Below, piece by piece: positions 15,323 to 26,720 of a stretch of DNA of 64,000 nucleotides. Location: NCBI GenBank assembly GCA_003344405.1, contig NOWV01000081.1:268264-332263 (forward strand), read 5' to 3'. The stretch is from Trichoplax sp. H2. Lineage: Eukaryota > Placozoa > Uniplacotomia > Trichoplacea. The notes beneath the pieces are model-generated. The model was not told the DNA's origin, did not search any database, and saw only the letters and a program-made list of their open reading frames with translations. The translations under genes and the position numbers were made by a program. Every line of letters starts with the position of its first letter. The first letter of the stretch is position 1.

Positions 15323-16662
15323 GTTGTCCTCCACCGAACTCAATATAGTAAGCTACAGTAGTAGTTTAGTTGGACTGTCCAACCATAGTACAGTACTAAA
15401 TGAAGTCTACAGTACCATACTAACTGTACCGTACTGTACTGTAGCAGATCCGGTGTACTGTACTGTAGGTGTACAGTACAGTAGTCCTACCACGGTCTTC
15501 ACCGTCAGCAGTGTGTAACAGCAGGTAATCAGGTTATGATGACATCATTTTTGCCAGAGTGTCAAACTTTACTCAATACGGGCAATAATGATTTATAGTG
15601 TTTAATCATACAGGAGGCAGTGCTATCGTAAGCAAAACTAATGTCACTAGTGTCGTATTTTGATCGCACCTAACTTGAATCGCACTGTAACCTGCTTTGC
15701 AAGCCCCAACCCCCCCCACCACTATCAAGTTCAAACTACTGTCGTCATCATCGTATTTTCTGGTAGTAAATACTGTCCAAATAGAAATTCTCATGTTAGG
15801 AAATCCAATGATTGTAAAATTGAACTGCAGTAGTTCCAGCTCAATGCATCGTTGGAATTTGGATGCATTTGAACTGGAACTACATGACAGTTTACTACAG
15901 TTCGTGACTTGGAAGAGAAAAACTCTTTTTAGAGAAGTTTTTCTCTTAGAAGTCCCCGCGCCCTGACCATTGACGGAATCGACGGTATGAATATTACAGT
16001 ACAGTACTGTACGTAAATTGAAATTCTTTTCTTTTTCTTCTTGTTGTAAAATTGTCAATACGATAGTCAGTAGTGCAGTGTACAGTGTACAGTACAACCG
16101 TCCACTGTCTGTACTGTAGGGGACTGTACACTGTACAGTACTGTACGTGTCAACGTCTGCCGTCCTACTAATACAGTACGGAGAAACGGGGCTGTAACGG
16201 TACCAAGACAGAACGATTCTTCATTCTTGGTCTTTACTCTTTTAGTATCAACGTGACGTTCCAAGTGATCTAGTAACAAGTGTATGTGAGTCACTAGCGA
16301 CAGTGTTCTATTGTATGTTTGCTAATATTACTTGGGTCAATTCGGCCAATATCGTCATTGCCAACGCCATTTTTAAGGAGGATTATCCATTTCAGTTTTT
16401 ACTCCAATCGAAAGAGCATAACTTCTTGATACAGAATAAGACCAATATCTACTTTTGATGACAACGCACTCATTTTAGTGTAGGTGTAGTGTTGTACCAA
16501 TTTATTGGATGATACTGTACACAGTGGACAGTAGACAGTAGACTATACCGCAAGTAGAAGAAGGAATTCGGGCTGCCTGTATGGAGTTATTGATTCAGAA
16601 TTTATTATAATACTAAGTTGGAACAACGCAGTGAGTGACGGTAATCTCGACTTGAAGACAGA
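15323..16662. promoter_or_regulatory. Shared 5' region of COG4 and PAR6, repeat-rich
   Basis: This 1.34-kb stretch separates the divergent start codons of COG4 (-) and PAR6 (+), so both promoters and 5' UTRs must lie here or nearby. It is dense in TACAG/TACTG palindromes (about 15350-15490, 15995-16010, 16075-16155, 16510-16550). Between them is a fold-back segment at about 15700-15960, including 12-nt arms AAGAGAAAAACT and AGTTTTTCTCTT. Open frames on both strands of this segment are products of the inverted repeat and match no known protein. Confidence 0.5.
15700..15960. repeat. Fold-back (inverted repeat) segment
   Basis: Imperfect inverted repeats pair the sequence around 15822-15850 (contains GTAGTTCCAGCTC) with that around 15860-15895 (contains GAACTGGAACTAC). 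A further hairpin lies at about 15912-15948. It is flanked by TACTGTAC clusters. It could be a non-autonomous fold-back transposon relic. No target-site duplication could be assigned. Confidence 0.45.
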
Positions 16663-19600
16663 ATGCCTCGAGCCACGACAGCAAACGAATCTACTTTAGT
16701 AGAAATTAAAAGTAAAGTAGGTCCAGCCTATTGATAATGATAAGTCATTCCAAGCTCATTAACTCACCAGCCTTGATGATGCGAAATATTGTGTCAACTG
16801 ATTTCTCTACTTGAGTACAAGCATGAACGATTAGCTTTCTCTTATTGTTAATGGTGAACTTTATTCTAGACCAATTATGTGCTACTGGTAGTAAAATTGC
16901 ATCAATTATATATTCTAAATTTGTACCGTTATTTAATGTAGTGAAGTACTAGTCAATTCAGTGCTGAATAAATCAAAAGCGTCGTGTATGTAAAAAAAGT
17001 CGATACCGTTGAAACTTTCAAACCATTATACTGTACGATTCGTAAAGTAATTATTACGCAGCCTGCCTAATCATTAAAACGCAATAGAGTATATAAAGTA
17101 ATACTCTACCTTCCAAGTTAATAGATTTGATATGTACAGTACAGTATAGTACATTTTAGCGTGCTATAGATAATCATTCCCTATCAATTTGATTGTAATG
17201 ACATAGAATTTTGTCAAACCTGTCTGTGTGTGGCCAGTATTAAAACAAACAAAACAAAACGATGTTATTAGACAATCATGGACTACACCCATACTGATTT
17301 TAGTTGTCCTTTTTTATTTGCATCATTTTAGTTCGATGCGGAATTCCGCCGGTTTTCTTTCGATAAAAAGCAAATTACCTCCTTCGATGATTTTTTCGAC
17401 TTGATAATGCGTATGCATAGACTACGAGAAAATGATTACATTTTAGCCTACACCGATCCTGTTCATGGAGACTTTCTACCAATCAATAACAACGAAAATT
17501 TCGCTAGAGCGGTTTCCACTGCAAAACCTCTGCTACGCCTATGTGTGCAAAGAAAAGGTATGACCAAAATTACCAGAGACGTACTTTATCGTGCTTAATG
17601 ACAATCACTAATTTATATTATGATGGCTCAATACAATATAAGCGCGTACAATATTATGCTCGTGTATGTCGATCCTATATTAGCTTTCTAAGTTCTACTT
17701 AATAAGAGATACTTCATTCCGGCTATTAGTCTAGTTTATTTATTTATTTATTCAACGGTCTTAACGTATACGAATGACTTAACTAAATTCGCGTCAATAG
17801 TGTCATCAAACTGAATTTTCAACTTTTGTATTGTTAAAATCCTTAGGGGATCAGATAAGAATCTTTGACTCTCATAATAAAGGAAACAAGAAATCTAAAC
17901 TTAATTCATTACAGATTAGTTTACCATCAGATTTTAGAAAAGTATCTTCAATTGTTGATGCTGATGTTCTTCCGGTAACGCAGCGCCGTGTTAAATTGGT
18001 TAGAGGTAACAGTAGCAAACCGTTAGGATTTTATATTCGTGACGGTATTAGCATCAGAGTAACTTCAAATGGCATCGAGAAAGTTCCTGGAATATTCATA
18101 TCACGTCTTATATCTGGAGGACTGGCGGCTAGCACCGGACTACTTGCCGTTAATGATGAAGTGTTAGAAGTCAACGGTATTGAGGTCGCTGGCAAAGTAA
18201 GCGAGATACAGTTGTTTCTAAGTGTAATTTTAAATTATAATTTATGACACGATAAAATAAATGTATCGCCGAGGTTGTGAACTTAGGATTAGAAATGTCA
18301 TGAATTCCCAGATTTACCTGAAGTAATCTTGATAACGAAAATCTAGATTACCATACTTTAACTGTGTTAAAAATCTTTAGCTGAAACTACCATTCTCAAC
18401 TACTGTATAAATACTGCGCAATAAGTTATGATCATTCTATATGAAAATTTCGAGAAAATCTAATTCTATTGTTTTTACTAATAGTGCAATAAGCCTCAAT
18501 ACAAATGTCAGTAATATCGTGTTAATATTACTGTACAATCTATCTCTGTTTAATCTGAACTATGCAAATTTACCGAAATCTGTCATATTGCAGAGCTCAG
18601 TTGGTTTATTAGTAATGATGATAAAGTAATTTGAGTATAGGATGTGTACCAGTATATTTAAGTCAAAGTTAATATAGGTATGAGTCTTTCATGTATACCA
18701 ATACTACTGTATGTACTTACACTACTCTATGCGTCCGTGATATTATTCCCCTAACCATAAGCGATAAATTTGTTATGTTCTAATTGCTTATACAAGTCAC
18801 ATTTTCATAATTGTATATTCACAGAAAAGTATCGCAAAATCAGTACTTACACCTCTGAACCTTTCTCAGCCCCTCTAATCTTGCAAATTATCACTAGTAT
18901 GCTACGATAAAGTACCCTAGCAGATTAAATTAGTAAAATTTGGGGAATGATTTATAGATAATTACTTTTCGATCTGATTACGGCTGAATTTCACAGGGAA
19001 ACTAAGCTGTATCGCCCTTTGTTTATAAACGATTTTCATTTAATAATTATACTTTGTAGACTTAGTACATTATTATTATTATTATTATTATTGTAAATTA
19101 ATGCTACAATAATAGATACATTCACATCCAAATTACGTATTATACAGTATGTAGTAGCTGTATATGATCGTTTAGAGGTTATTAAATGATGAGTTATACG
19201 TTTATCGTATGTTTCTGCAGACACTAGATCAAGTAACTGATATGATGGTAGCCAACAGCCAAAACCTAATTATTACTGTAAGACCAGCAAACCAAGAAGT
19301 TGGAATAGCATTGCCGCAAGAGGAGCCGAATTATGGTTCAGTGCCAACATCTTCGAGATCTTCGGCACGATATTCTTCTACCCCCAGCATACAGCAGTCC
19401 ATCGAAAACTTATCAATAGAAAATAACGGTACCTCTCAGGAAGCAGCTAACGCCAACATTAATGAAGATCTAGACAGAAATTTACCTCAACAGGACGAGA
19501 ATATACCAGCCTATGAAAACTATCAATCGCCATCAGAGAACTATAATCACCAAAGTGACGATGTTCTACCAGAACGCAACGACAGTGACCAGTTGCAAGA

Positions 19601-19859
19601 TCAAACTAATCACGTATCACAACATGATGATATGAATCCCAATAACTATGATAGTCCCTATGAATCATCTATACCAAACAACATTGAGCACAATAATCGC
19701 TACGAAGATGAAGAATCAGCAGAAAATTATTATGATGTCCAGGATAACGAAGAAAATGATCCTCACGAACAGCTACCTACTCAGAACCATCCTTCGCAGG
19801 CTACTGAACCGAATGATGATCATATTGACTCTGATGACTATAGTGGTGATGAAGTATAA
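16663..19859 (+). CDS. PARD6: PAR6 cell polarity adaptor
   Basis: PAR6 links Cdc42, atypical PKC and PAR3 in the apical polarity complex. It has four exons: 16663-16716, 17332-17557, 17847-18196 and 19221-19859. Junction phases are exact and the protein is 422 residues. The start [18 protein letters not shown] runs straight into FDAEFRRF, the conserved PAR6 N-terminus. Residues about 13-93 are the PB1 domain (aPKC partner). Residues about 117-136 are the semi-CRIB ([20 protein letters not shown], Cdc42-GTP partner). Residues about 140-235 are a PDZ domain with the PLGF carboxylate-binding loop and the conserved [19 protein letters not shown]. The last exon begins [15 protein letters not shown] and completes the PDZ. 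The remaining roughly 180 residues are N/Q/D/E/S-rich and look disordered, longer than the usual PAR6 tail. Overall identity to known PAR6 proteins is very high by eye. Confidence 0.97.
19066..19093. repeat. (ATT)n microsatellite
   Basis: A run of about eight ATT trinucleotides lies in the last PAR6 intron. It is a simple repeat and no function can be inferred. Confidence 0.8.
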
Positions 19860-20940
19860 GTGAATTGTATAACTGCAGCCGCTATTTACTGTACTGCGAA
19901 GATGTTTGAAATAATGAAAGTAAATTCGATAATTGGCTATCGCAATGCATAGGCCTGTTGCATTATTAATTAATTATCGACCTATTTTTAACAACCTGAT
20001 GTAATGATTTAATATATGCGATTTCGGTCAAAATTTTGATTCTTACTTAACTAGATGAAAATTATGGTTTACTTAAAAAATTTTTGATATTCTACTAGCC
20101 AAATCCTGGAGATGTATTATTCATTAGATATGATAATGACGAATGTTGTCACAGTAGTTATAAAATCCGCTGTGAATACGCGTGCTTGCTTGGTAGAATA
20201 TCAAATACTTCTATGTTATTTATGCTCTCCCATTTCATTATAATTAGAGTAGCATTTGGTATAAAATTCTAGTTTTACGTTTGGCAGATTTTATTGACTA
20301 ATCATAATTTTCTTTCGGTGCTATATTATTTACGGAATACTGGTATTTGAATGAGATAGTTCTCCACAGTATATAATATTTGAAAGACTACTGATCAGTT
20401 TGGTACAATTTTTACTTAAGGTTGTGGGCAGCGTTGTCTGCTTCTTCCTAAGGTACGGTGTAGCAATCTGTTTGTGATTTCATGCTATTGCCATTTAAAT
20501 TCTCAGCACGTTGCAGAACCATTATTAGAATGCTGATATTATGACTCTGTAAATTTTTGACCTCTAATTTTGTTGCATATTTAGGCTCAACTTCTTTTCT
20601 GTCATAATTTTTTTTAACCAATTCAGTATGACAATAATCTATGAATTATTACTACTGCGACCTATGAATTGAATATGTTTCTTAATGTAGCATGACCTAC
20701 TCCCCAAGGAATGTTATGTAGTGCTGTGATGTACTAGCGGACCTGGCATAACTACCTGATCGGTTCTAGAACATATCTTTTTAAATCGAAAATAAAGTTT
20801 TCACGACATTTATTGTTTTAATTTTAATTTTAAATATTGATTACATAACTGGTAAGAAATGAATATGAAATAAAGGAACGGTAATAATCATCGTTGCAAT
20901 TTTTGAATTAAACTTTCTCACATTTTATAGCGACTGAGAA
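19860..20940. other. Region downstream of PAR6, nothing recognised
   Basis: AT-rich sequence after the PAR6 stop, presumably including its 3' UTR. I find no coding exon, RNA gene or clear repeat here. Confidence 0.5.
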
Positions 20941-20974
20941 AGCGACTTGTGGACAACTGTAATGCGAAGTTCGC

Positions 20975-21900
20975 CATGCGTACAGTACCATAGTAGCATG
21001 TACCTGTACAGCTGTACGTATTTATAAAATATGGTCTATCGATCCATTTTTGATCAACCTACAGTACAGTATAACACGGGTTATCTACTGCACTTTTTTT
21101 CATCAATGTATTATTATACAGAAGTGATGTGATGCTCGATTGCCAATGCTGTTCAGATGGCCAATTGACAGTACAGTAATCAATTAAGTAAAGCGATTCA
21201 ACTGTATCAAATAATTTTCTTCTCCATTGTGTGGCTGACAGGAAATATGGATCAATCAATACACAGTACTGTACAGTACAGCAATTACATGATTACAGCA
21301 TAGGACAGTACAGTACTGTTAACTAAAGAAGAGACTGGATAACTGACAAGTGTCTCTTAATTAAAACTGTTGGTGCTAAAAATCTGCGTGGAAAAGGTAC
21401 AGTTCATAGGGGCGTCAAAGCACTGGTAGTGGTAGGCACGTCCATACTGTAGGGCTGGAGGCACGCGGGCTCGTTCTTTGTCAGTTTTTTACCGTACTGT
21501 ACACTGTACACTGTACAGTCTAGTACTGTAGTCAGGGACTTGTAAAAGACAAAAACTACAGTACTACAGTATTCTTTTACAAGTCCCTACTGTACAGAAC
21601 AGTAAAACTACTGTAGTCTTCTGTACAGTGCTGTACTGTACTGTACAGTATTCAAAAGTTTTACAGTATACTGTACTGTAAGGGAGTGTACTGTACACTG
21701 TACAGACCATAAGGATACTGTACAGTACAGTACAGTATTCAAAAGTTTTACAGTACTGTACTGTAAGGGAGTGTACTGTACACTGTACTGTACAGTATTC
21801 AAAAGTTTTTACAGTACTGTACTGTAAGGGAGTGTACTGTACACTGTACAGACCATAAGGATACACTGTTCAGTACAGTACTGTACTGAACACACACGCT
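20975..21900. repeat. TACTGTAC palindrome cluster with tandem blocks
   Basis: This segment is crowded with overlapping palindromes such as GTACAGTACTGTAC. At 21600-21880 it contains a tandemly repeated block with the landmarks ATTCAAAAGTTTT (about 21648, 21736, 21799), AAGGGAGTGTACTGTACACT (about 21680, 21766, 21827) and CAGACCATAAGGATAC (about 21703 and 21849). Open frames through it are periodicity artefacts rich in TVQY. It ends about 250 bp before the syndecan-like start codon. Confidence 0.75.
21534..21588. repeat. Perfect 16-bp inverted repeat
   Basis: The arms AGGGACTTGTAAAAGA (21534-21549) and TCTTTTACAAGTCCCT (21573-21588) are perfect reverse complements around a 23-nt centre. They could form a cruciform or an RNA hairpin, or be a small terminal inverted repeat. 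They lie inside the palindrome cluster. Confidence 0.8.
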
Positions 21901-22153
21901 CTCAGCGTGAAACTGTTCATAAAAAGTGAAACGTACGGTTCCTCTGCGTCGCCGTAGTAGCTGGTACGCGATTGATAGTTTTCCTACACTACACTACTGG
22001 TTCTAGCGTTACCCGCATTTCGTCAATTTCAACAGTCAAAACGGATTAGGGTGCTCGCAATTGGCACACTTTTCGCCTCTTAATCGAACGAACTGCTATC
22101 TTAGTTTTCTTAGCTTTACAACGATTCCGATATTTTGAGCTTTAAATAGAGTC

Positions 22154-22378
22154 ATGGATACTGGTGCACTCGTTGGCATTATTATAGGTTGTGTAATAGG
22201 AGCCATCCTTGTACTATATTTGTTTATCAGATGGCGTGGTACCACTATCGGTGGTTATCAAACTGGGGAAGCAAATGAAATGACTAAGACTGAAATAAAG
22301 CTTGGTATGCAACAAAGTCCTGACGCTACTGGTGCTCAGCCACCTCCAATTGATAGAAAGAAGGAGTGGTATGCCTAA
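22154..22378 (+). CDS. Syndecan-like minimal membrane protein
   Basis: This is a single-exon 74-residue protein. The first five residues (MDTGA) are followed directly by a hydrophobic, glycine-rich helix (LVGIIIGCVIGAILVLYLFI, residues about 6-25), then a basic stop-transfer RWR and a cytoplasmic tail. The tail resembles the syndecan/neurexin/glycophorin C family: a juxtamembrane GGYQTGE segment near the C1 / protein 4.1-binding position, a variable part, and the C-terminus KKEWYA, close to the syndecan C2 ending EFYA that binds syntenin/CASK-type PDZ domains. There is no ectodomain, signal peptide or glycosaminoglycan attachment site. The 5' ATG is in good context and is preceded by AT-rich sequence with no obvious acceptor carrying an ectodomain exon, though a spliced upstream exon cannot be excluded. 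The syndecan relation is inferred from TM and tail only. Confidence 0.65.
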   Translation: MDTGALVGIIIGCVIGAILVLYLFIRWRGTTIGGYQTGEANEMTKTEIKLGMQQSPDATGAQPPPIDRKKEWYA

Positions 22379-25300
22379 GTCTCAGAAAGGATTGATTCAA
22401 TGTAACAGAACTCTGGCAAATACCTAATTTTAACGTTGTTGGCTGCGTTCGCATTCTCTTGTTTTCTTATACTAGTTATTTAGCGCTTAGTTTGATGTTG
22501 CTTGGTTCAGGTGCCTCTTTACTCCATACATACTGGCCGTAAATTGATCGGTTGATTGGAATTTAATTTTCAGTCTTGTCCACTTTTGCACCGTTCCAAT
22601 TAGCATACTAATTATGATTATCTTTTATAATACTTAAAATGCTTGTCGCATCTATTTTGCTTGGTAATGCACTAATTTGTCAATTACCAACTTTTACTTG
22701 AAAGTGATAAACTATTAAATTAATCGGACTAAAACTTAGTTGCAGACTTGATTTGCAGCGAGAGATAGTGGATACTTAGAATTTTCTTGCTAAAACGTCG
22801 TCAATGTTTTATTTTATCGGTCAGTGACTTAATTTTACCTTTTAAAAAATGAATGTGATATGGTTTAATTTAATTTCTTAGGCTTGCCGTTACTTATGTT
22901 ACTACTAACTTTGACGGAACCTTTCTGATAATAGCGTTTCAAAGCGTACAGAAAAATTATTGTACAGTACAGTAGATATTTTAAATTATTTGATTTCTTT
23001 TCTATCGGAGAAAGAGGCATCCTGTAGCGGTAGTGCTTACTTATCGTATCATGTTTATTCATCTTAAATCGGTTAAATCGTAAGTTGTGATTGTTATTAA
23101 ACGATATGTGTTTCCTCATGTAGTAAAGCCACTACTGTACGTAAACTGTACCCGGATAGAATGGGATTCAGACACCATCAGCTAAAATAAACTTACGTTT
23201 TATTATTACTATTGTACTGTCACTAATGATTTCATATATTAAAGCATGCCTGTATTTTGAGATAATTTGCTCAGCATTTTAGCCGATCAGTTCATTTTAC
23301 GATATACCGTGCATAACTATATTTACTGTTGGCACTAGACTTTGTACTTACAGAACTATGGACTGAAACGTACAGTGCTGTGCTTTTATGGTATTTCTAG
23401 CAGATGAATCGGGCTGTTATTAAGTTCACTTGAGCGATAATAATAACAAACAGGAGTGGCAAGAAAGCATGAGGCAATGAGTACCTGATTTTGCAGATTA
23501 ATTAGACTTTTTATACTAAACTGTGATACTGTACTATGAAAGCGTTGATGGATCTCGACTCTGGAGTCGGTAGATACTGACATCATACTGTACAATGTGC
23601 ATACATACACGTGTATCCTTTTAATACCTTCGTCTTTATGAACAGTCTCTACGGTGCGGCCTGATCATAATGATTACCCACCCCGTCCAGCTAGCTAGAC
23701 TTGTAGCTCACTTTGTTCTATAGTCTCTACAACAAGCAATCATAGGTTGTAGCTTCGAAATCATGGATAGCGAGCCTCGAAATTAATCATTGATTAATTA
23801 ATTAATCTTAAATAGTACCGTACGCTAAGGTACTATTAACCTTGCAATAACTGAGATGGGTGGATACCAAGGTACCTGTTACTATTGTGGGGCGTTCCAG
23901 AGATTAATGCTGTACACAGTTGAGTTCAAGCAATACAGTTGTAATCTAACACCTACAGATTATATACCAGGATTATAAAAATAGCTTATAGCTTTAGTAA
24001 CTTTTGCTAGCTGTGGACTTGGACTTTGACTAGTTGATAATGGTGATGATTTTTGAGCTGGAGGCACGTGGACCTGTAGTTTTACCTAGTTTTACCCACA
24101 TGCAGTACGGTACAGAAATGCTTACTGCACGGCCTGGCACATACTGTACAGTACAGTGAACACTGCCATGCCACCACAAGGCAGAACGGTACTGAACGGT
24201 ACGATAGTATTCCATTACGCTTACTACTGTATGAGGTAACGTAAAAAATTCGTCGGACAATGAATTAGTGTACTGTATGGCTGACTTGAACTTCCAATTT
24301 CAAATTTATTGGCTGTAACTATAGCTTAATGTGTCATTGAAATTCGGCGTTTATCCATGATTAGGTTTAAGGATTGAAAATTGTGGGGTTTTGTGTATAA
24401 CAGTAGATACTTTTGAACAAGAGAGATTTAAAGGTACGCGCTTAAATGTATGATTTCAAAGAAAAAGGAAAAAGTTTCTGTGTACGTGCTTTCTATTTGT
24501 TTTTAACAGTCCCTGAGTACAGTACAGTACTCTACTCTACAGTGTACAGTGTACAGTATTGTACTGTACTGTACCAACGGTAACAAATTAATTATGGACC
24601 AACCGCCCGAGACAGTACAGCTGTACCTCAGTAGGTGATCCAAAGTTTGGTTCGTCAAGACCGCTCACGCGTTTTGTAGTAAAGTACCAGTGTCCTGTAG
24701 CAGTAGCCGTTTTTTATGGACATAACTATAAACAGCAGAGAATGATCCGATACTGTTATATACAAAGTATGCACTGTAATATAGTGATTAAATGATGTAA
24801 ATCTGCCTTCGAAAATCTCGGATACAGTGTCAACTTGGTGCTACAGACTACTGTACTAAAAGAGACACAGACGGTGTGATAGTCTGTATCGCTGCATGGA
24901 TGAAAAGGATTTAGCATTTGTTCGTGTTGGACACCGTGTGAGCCGTGAGGTGTCGATCTTACCATGGACTTGACAACAAAAGTCGATAACTGCGGCATAC
25001 CAACCATGATCCAATCAATGTTTTCTTGGCCATTTTTTTCTCAATGAGCGAGAAATTTTTCTCTCGATTGGCAGGGGACTTTTGTGAAAAAATCATCACC
25101 ACATAGTTTGCATAGGTTCGCAATTGTGTTGTATATATGCAACAGTCGTTATTTTGAACAGAACCTCTCCTAGTCCAACAATAATACGAAAAACACATCT
25201 ACTACGCACACGCTACTCACATCCTACGAGATTCTAAAGCCGAGAAATCAAATAGGCAAATCCTAAATCAGATACAGTAACTAATAGTAACCATTATGAA

Positions 25301-25984
25301 TCGATCATTATTGCCTTTAAATTCAGGGACGTACAGTATATCACACCGGTATTATAGGGAATATAGCTCATTAAAATGAATGAATAGTCTTAAATTTACA
25401 ATCACTAGATGATAGAGACCATCAGATCCACAACAAGAGATGATTACACACTACATGCGATTCAGTAAACTGGAAGAAAATAGTTATGAGTCGATCTTGC
25501 ATGAGTATTTTAAATAAGTTCAATACATGAATTCAAACTCGCTATTTTCATGAGCCCTATACAGTATTGACAGAATATTGAACAATAACGTAATCGAACC
25601 ATTTCCAATCTTGGTCATATTTTATCAATATCCCAAAACATACTATTTAGGATTAGTTATAGATATTAAGGAAACATTCTTGTAAAAATAATAATAATAA
25701 TAATAAATACTTGTCTATTTAATCGATTTACGACTTTAGGGAAAATTTTAACTAATAAGTATAGATACAGTTCAAGCAAAGTGAATCAAATCAGTTAACG
25801 CTAATTTAAGTATAATATGTAAGATATGCGTTACAAAAATGCGAGTAGGTTTAATTGAACATGATTTACGAGAGATAGAACCTAAGATACCATTTAAAAT
25901 TGGCAGACACTGCGACAGTAGCACTAACGATGCTAAAAGAGTAAAATATAGCGAATAATATTTACTCCCTACGAGTTTAGTAGA
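22379..25984. other. Mostly non-coding, scattered TACTGTAC clusters
   Basis: I recognise no gene with confidence. Palindrome clusters occur at about 22960-22975, 24100-24165 and 24515-24570. A segment near 24057 (GCTGGAGGCACGTGG) closely matches one near 21453 (GCTGGAGGCACGCGG), so a dispersed repeat family is involved. An (AAT)n run lies at about 25687-25710. Possible + strand coding segments are listed separately. Confidence 0.4.
24866..25517 (+). other. Possible unrecognised + strand exons
   Basis: Three short open segments have coding-like composition. One is at about 24866-24950, containing MDEKDLAFVRVGHRVSRE before a possible GTG donor. One is at about 25288-25330, containing NHYESIIIAFKFRD before GTACAG. 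One is at 25416-25517, after TGATAG, containing QQEMITHYMRFSKLEENSYE and ending in TAA. The last two join in phase. They could be the 3' end of an unrecognised gene, but homology is not evident and chance cannot be excluded. Confidence 0.2.
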
Positions 25985-26470
25985 TCACATTAATGATGCT
26001 TCAAAAGGTCCACTGATGGTGTTATTCTTCTTCAATTAACAAATACAGTACCACATGTTTCGAATCCGTTTACTAAACTTACCGCAAATATACAAGGTAA
26101 TAGACTCGCCTTTAATAGTCGTGAAAATTCAGCACGTAAACCGTCTCGTAATTTTGACTGCACTACTCAATTACTCCATTAACCTACGATATTATTAAAA
26201 ATATAGTATCCACACAGCGGTGAAATGCAATATCGTAGGCTAGTAAATCGAATCATGATAATAATTAAATATATAATTACGTAAAGTATTGATTATTTTC
26301 CACTCAAAAATTTCATTCAAAGAGCCGTCGTCATAAAATAAATAAACAAAGTTGGTATCCTCCCAGGCGAAATATTTTACACCCGTAATAATCCTACCGT
26401 ATACGCGAATAAAGCTCAAACCATTACTAAGTCGCCACTGCATATCTACGTATCGCTTTACCATTACCAA
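25985..26470 (-). other. Possible unrecognised - strand gene
   Basis: There is an open segment with WRLSNGLSFIRVYGRIITGV and YFAWEDTNFVYLFYDDGSL (about 26300-26440). A 75-nt phase-0 segment follows between good splice sites (26083-26157, SKLRDGLRAEFSRLLKASLL), then a 45-nt final segment (25985-26029, KNNTISGPFEASLM, stop TGA). I could not find an in-phase donor joining the first to the second, so this may be partial, mis-joined or decayed. If real, it lies head to head with adhesion GPCR 2, whose ATG is at 26721. Confidence 0.3.
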
Positions 26471-26720
26471 GATTAGATTGAAGCATTAGTAACCTTATTC
26501 GCATAATAACGCACAATAGTAAATTTGGTTCTTTAGATCTACAAAAGGCCTCAATTTCAAGCGTACTTAATATCTTCAAGTTATTGTAATGACTACAAAA
26601 AATTGAAATATTCATTCTTACGGTTAAATATCGTACGTTTAAGATCATAACATAGACAAAAGAAAGCAGCACAATTTTTTATTTGCTTATAATATCGGTG
26701 ATTTAGTGCGGCATTATAGC

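Noticed and set aside
15606-16097. 163-codon - strand frame and an overlapping 89-codon + strand frame
   Set aside because: Both lie across an inverted repeat and TACTGTAC clusters, the two strands mirror each other, and no domain is recognisable. They are artefacts of the fold-back structure.
21564-21866. Overlapping - strand frames rich in T, V, Q, Y and C
   Set aside because: They are translations of the tandem TACTGTAC blocks in several frames, with no start context and no homology.
24756-25198. Two overlapping - strand frames (MVGMPQLSTF..., MAKKTLIGSW...)
   Set aside because: Neither continues into a convincing second exon, no family is recognised, and the region contains the dispersed repeats.
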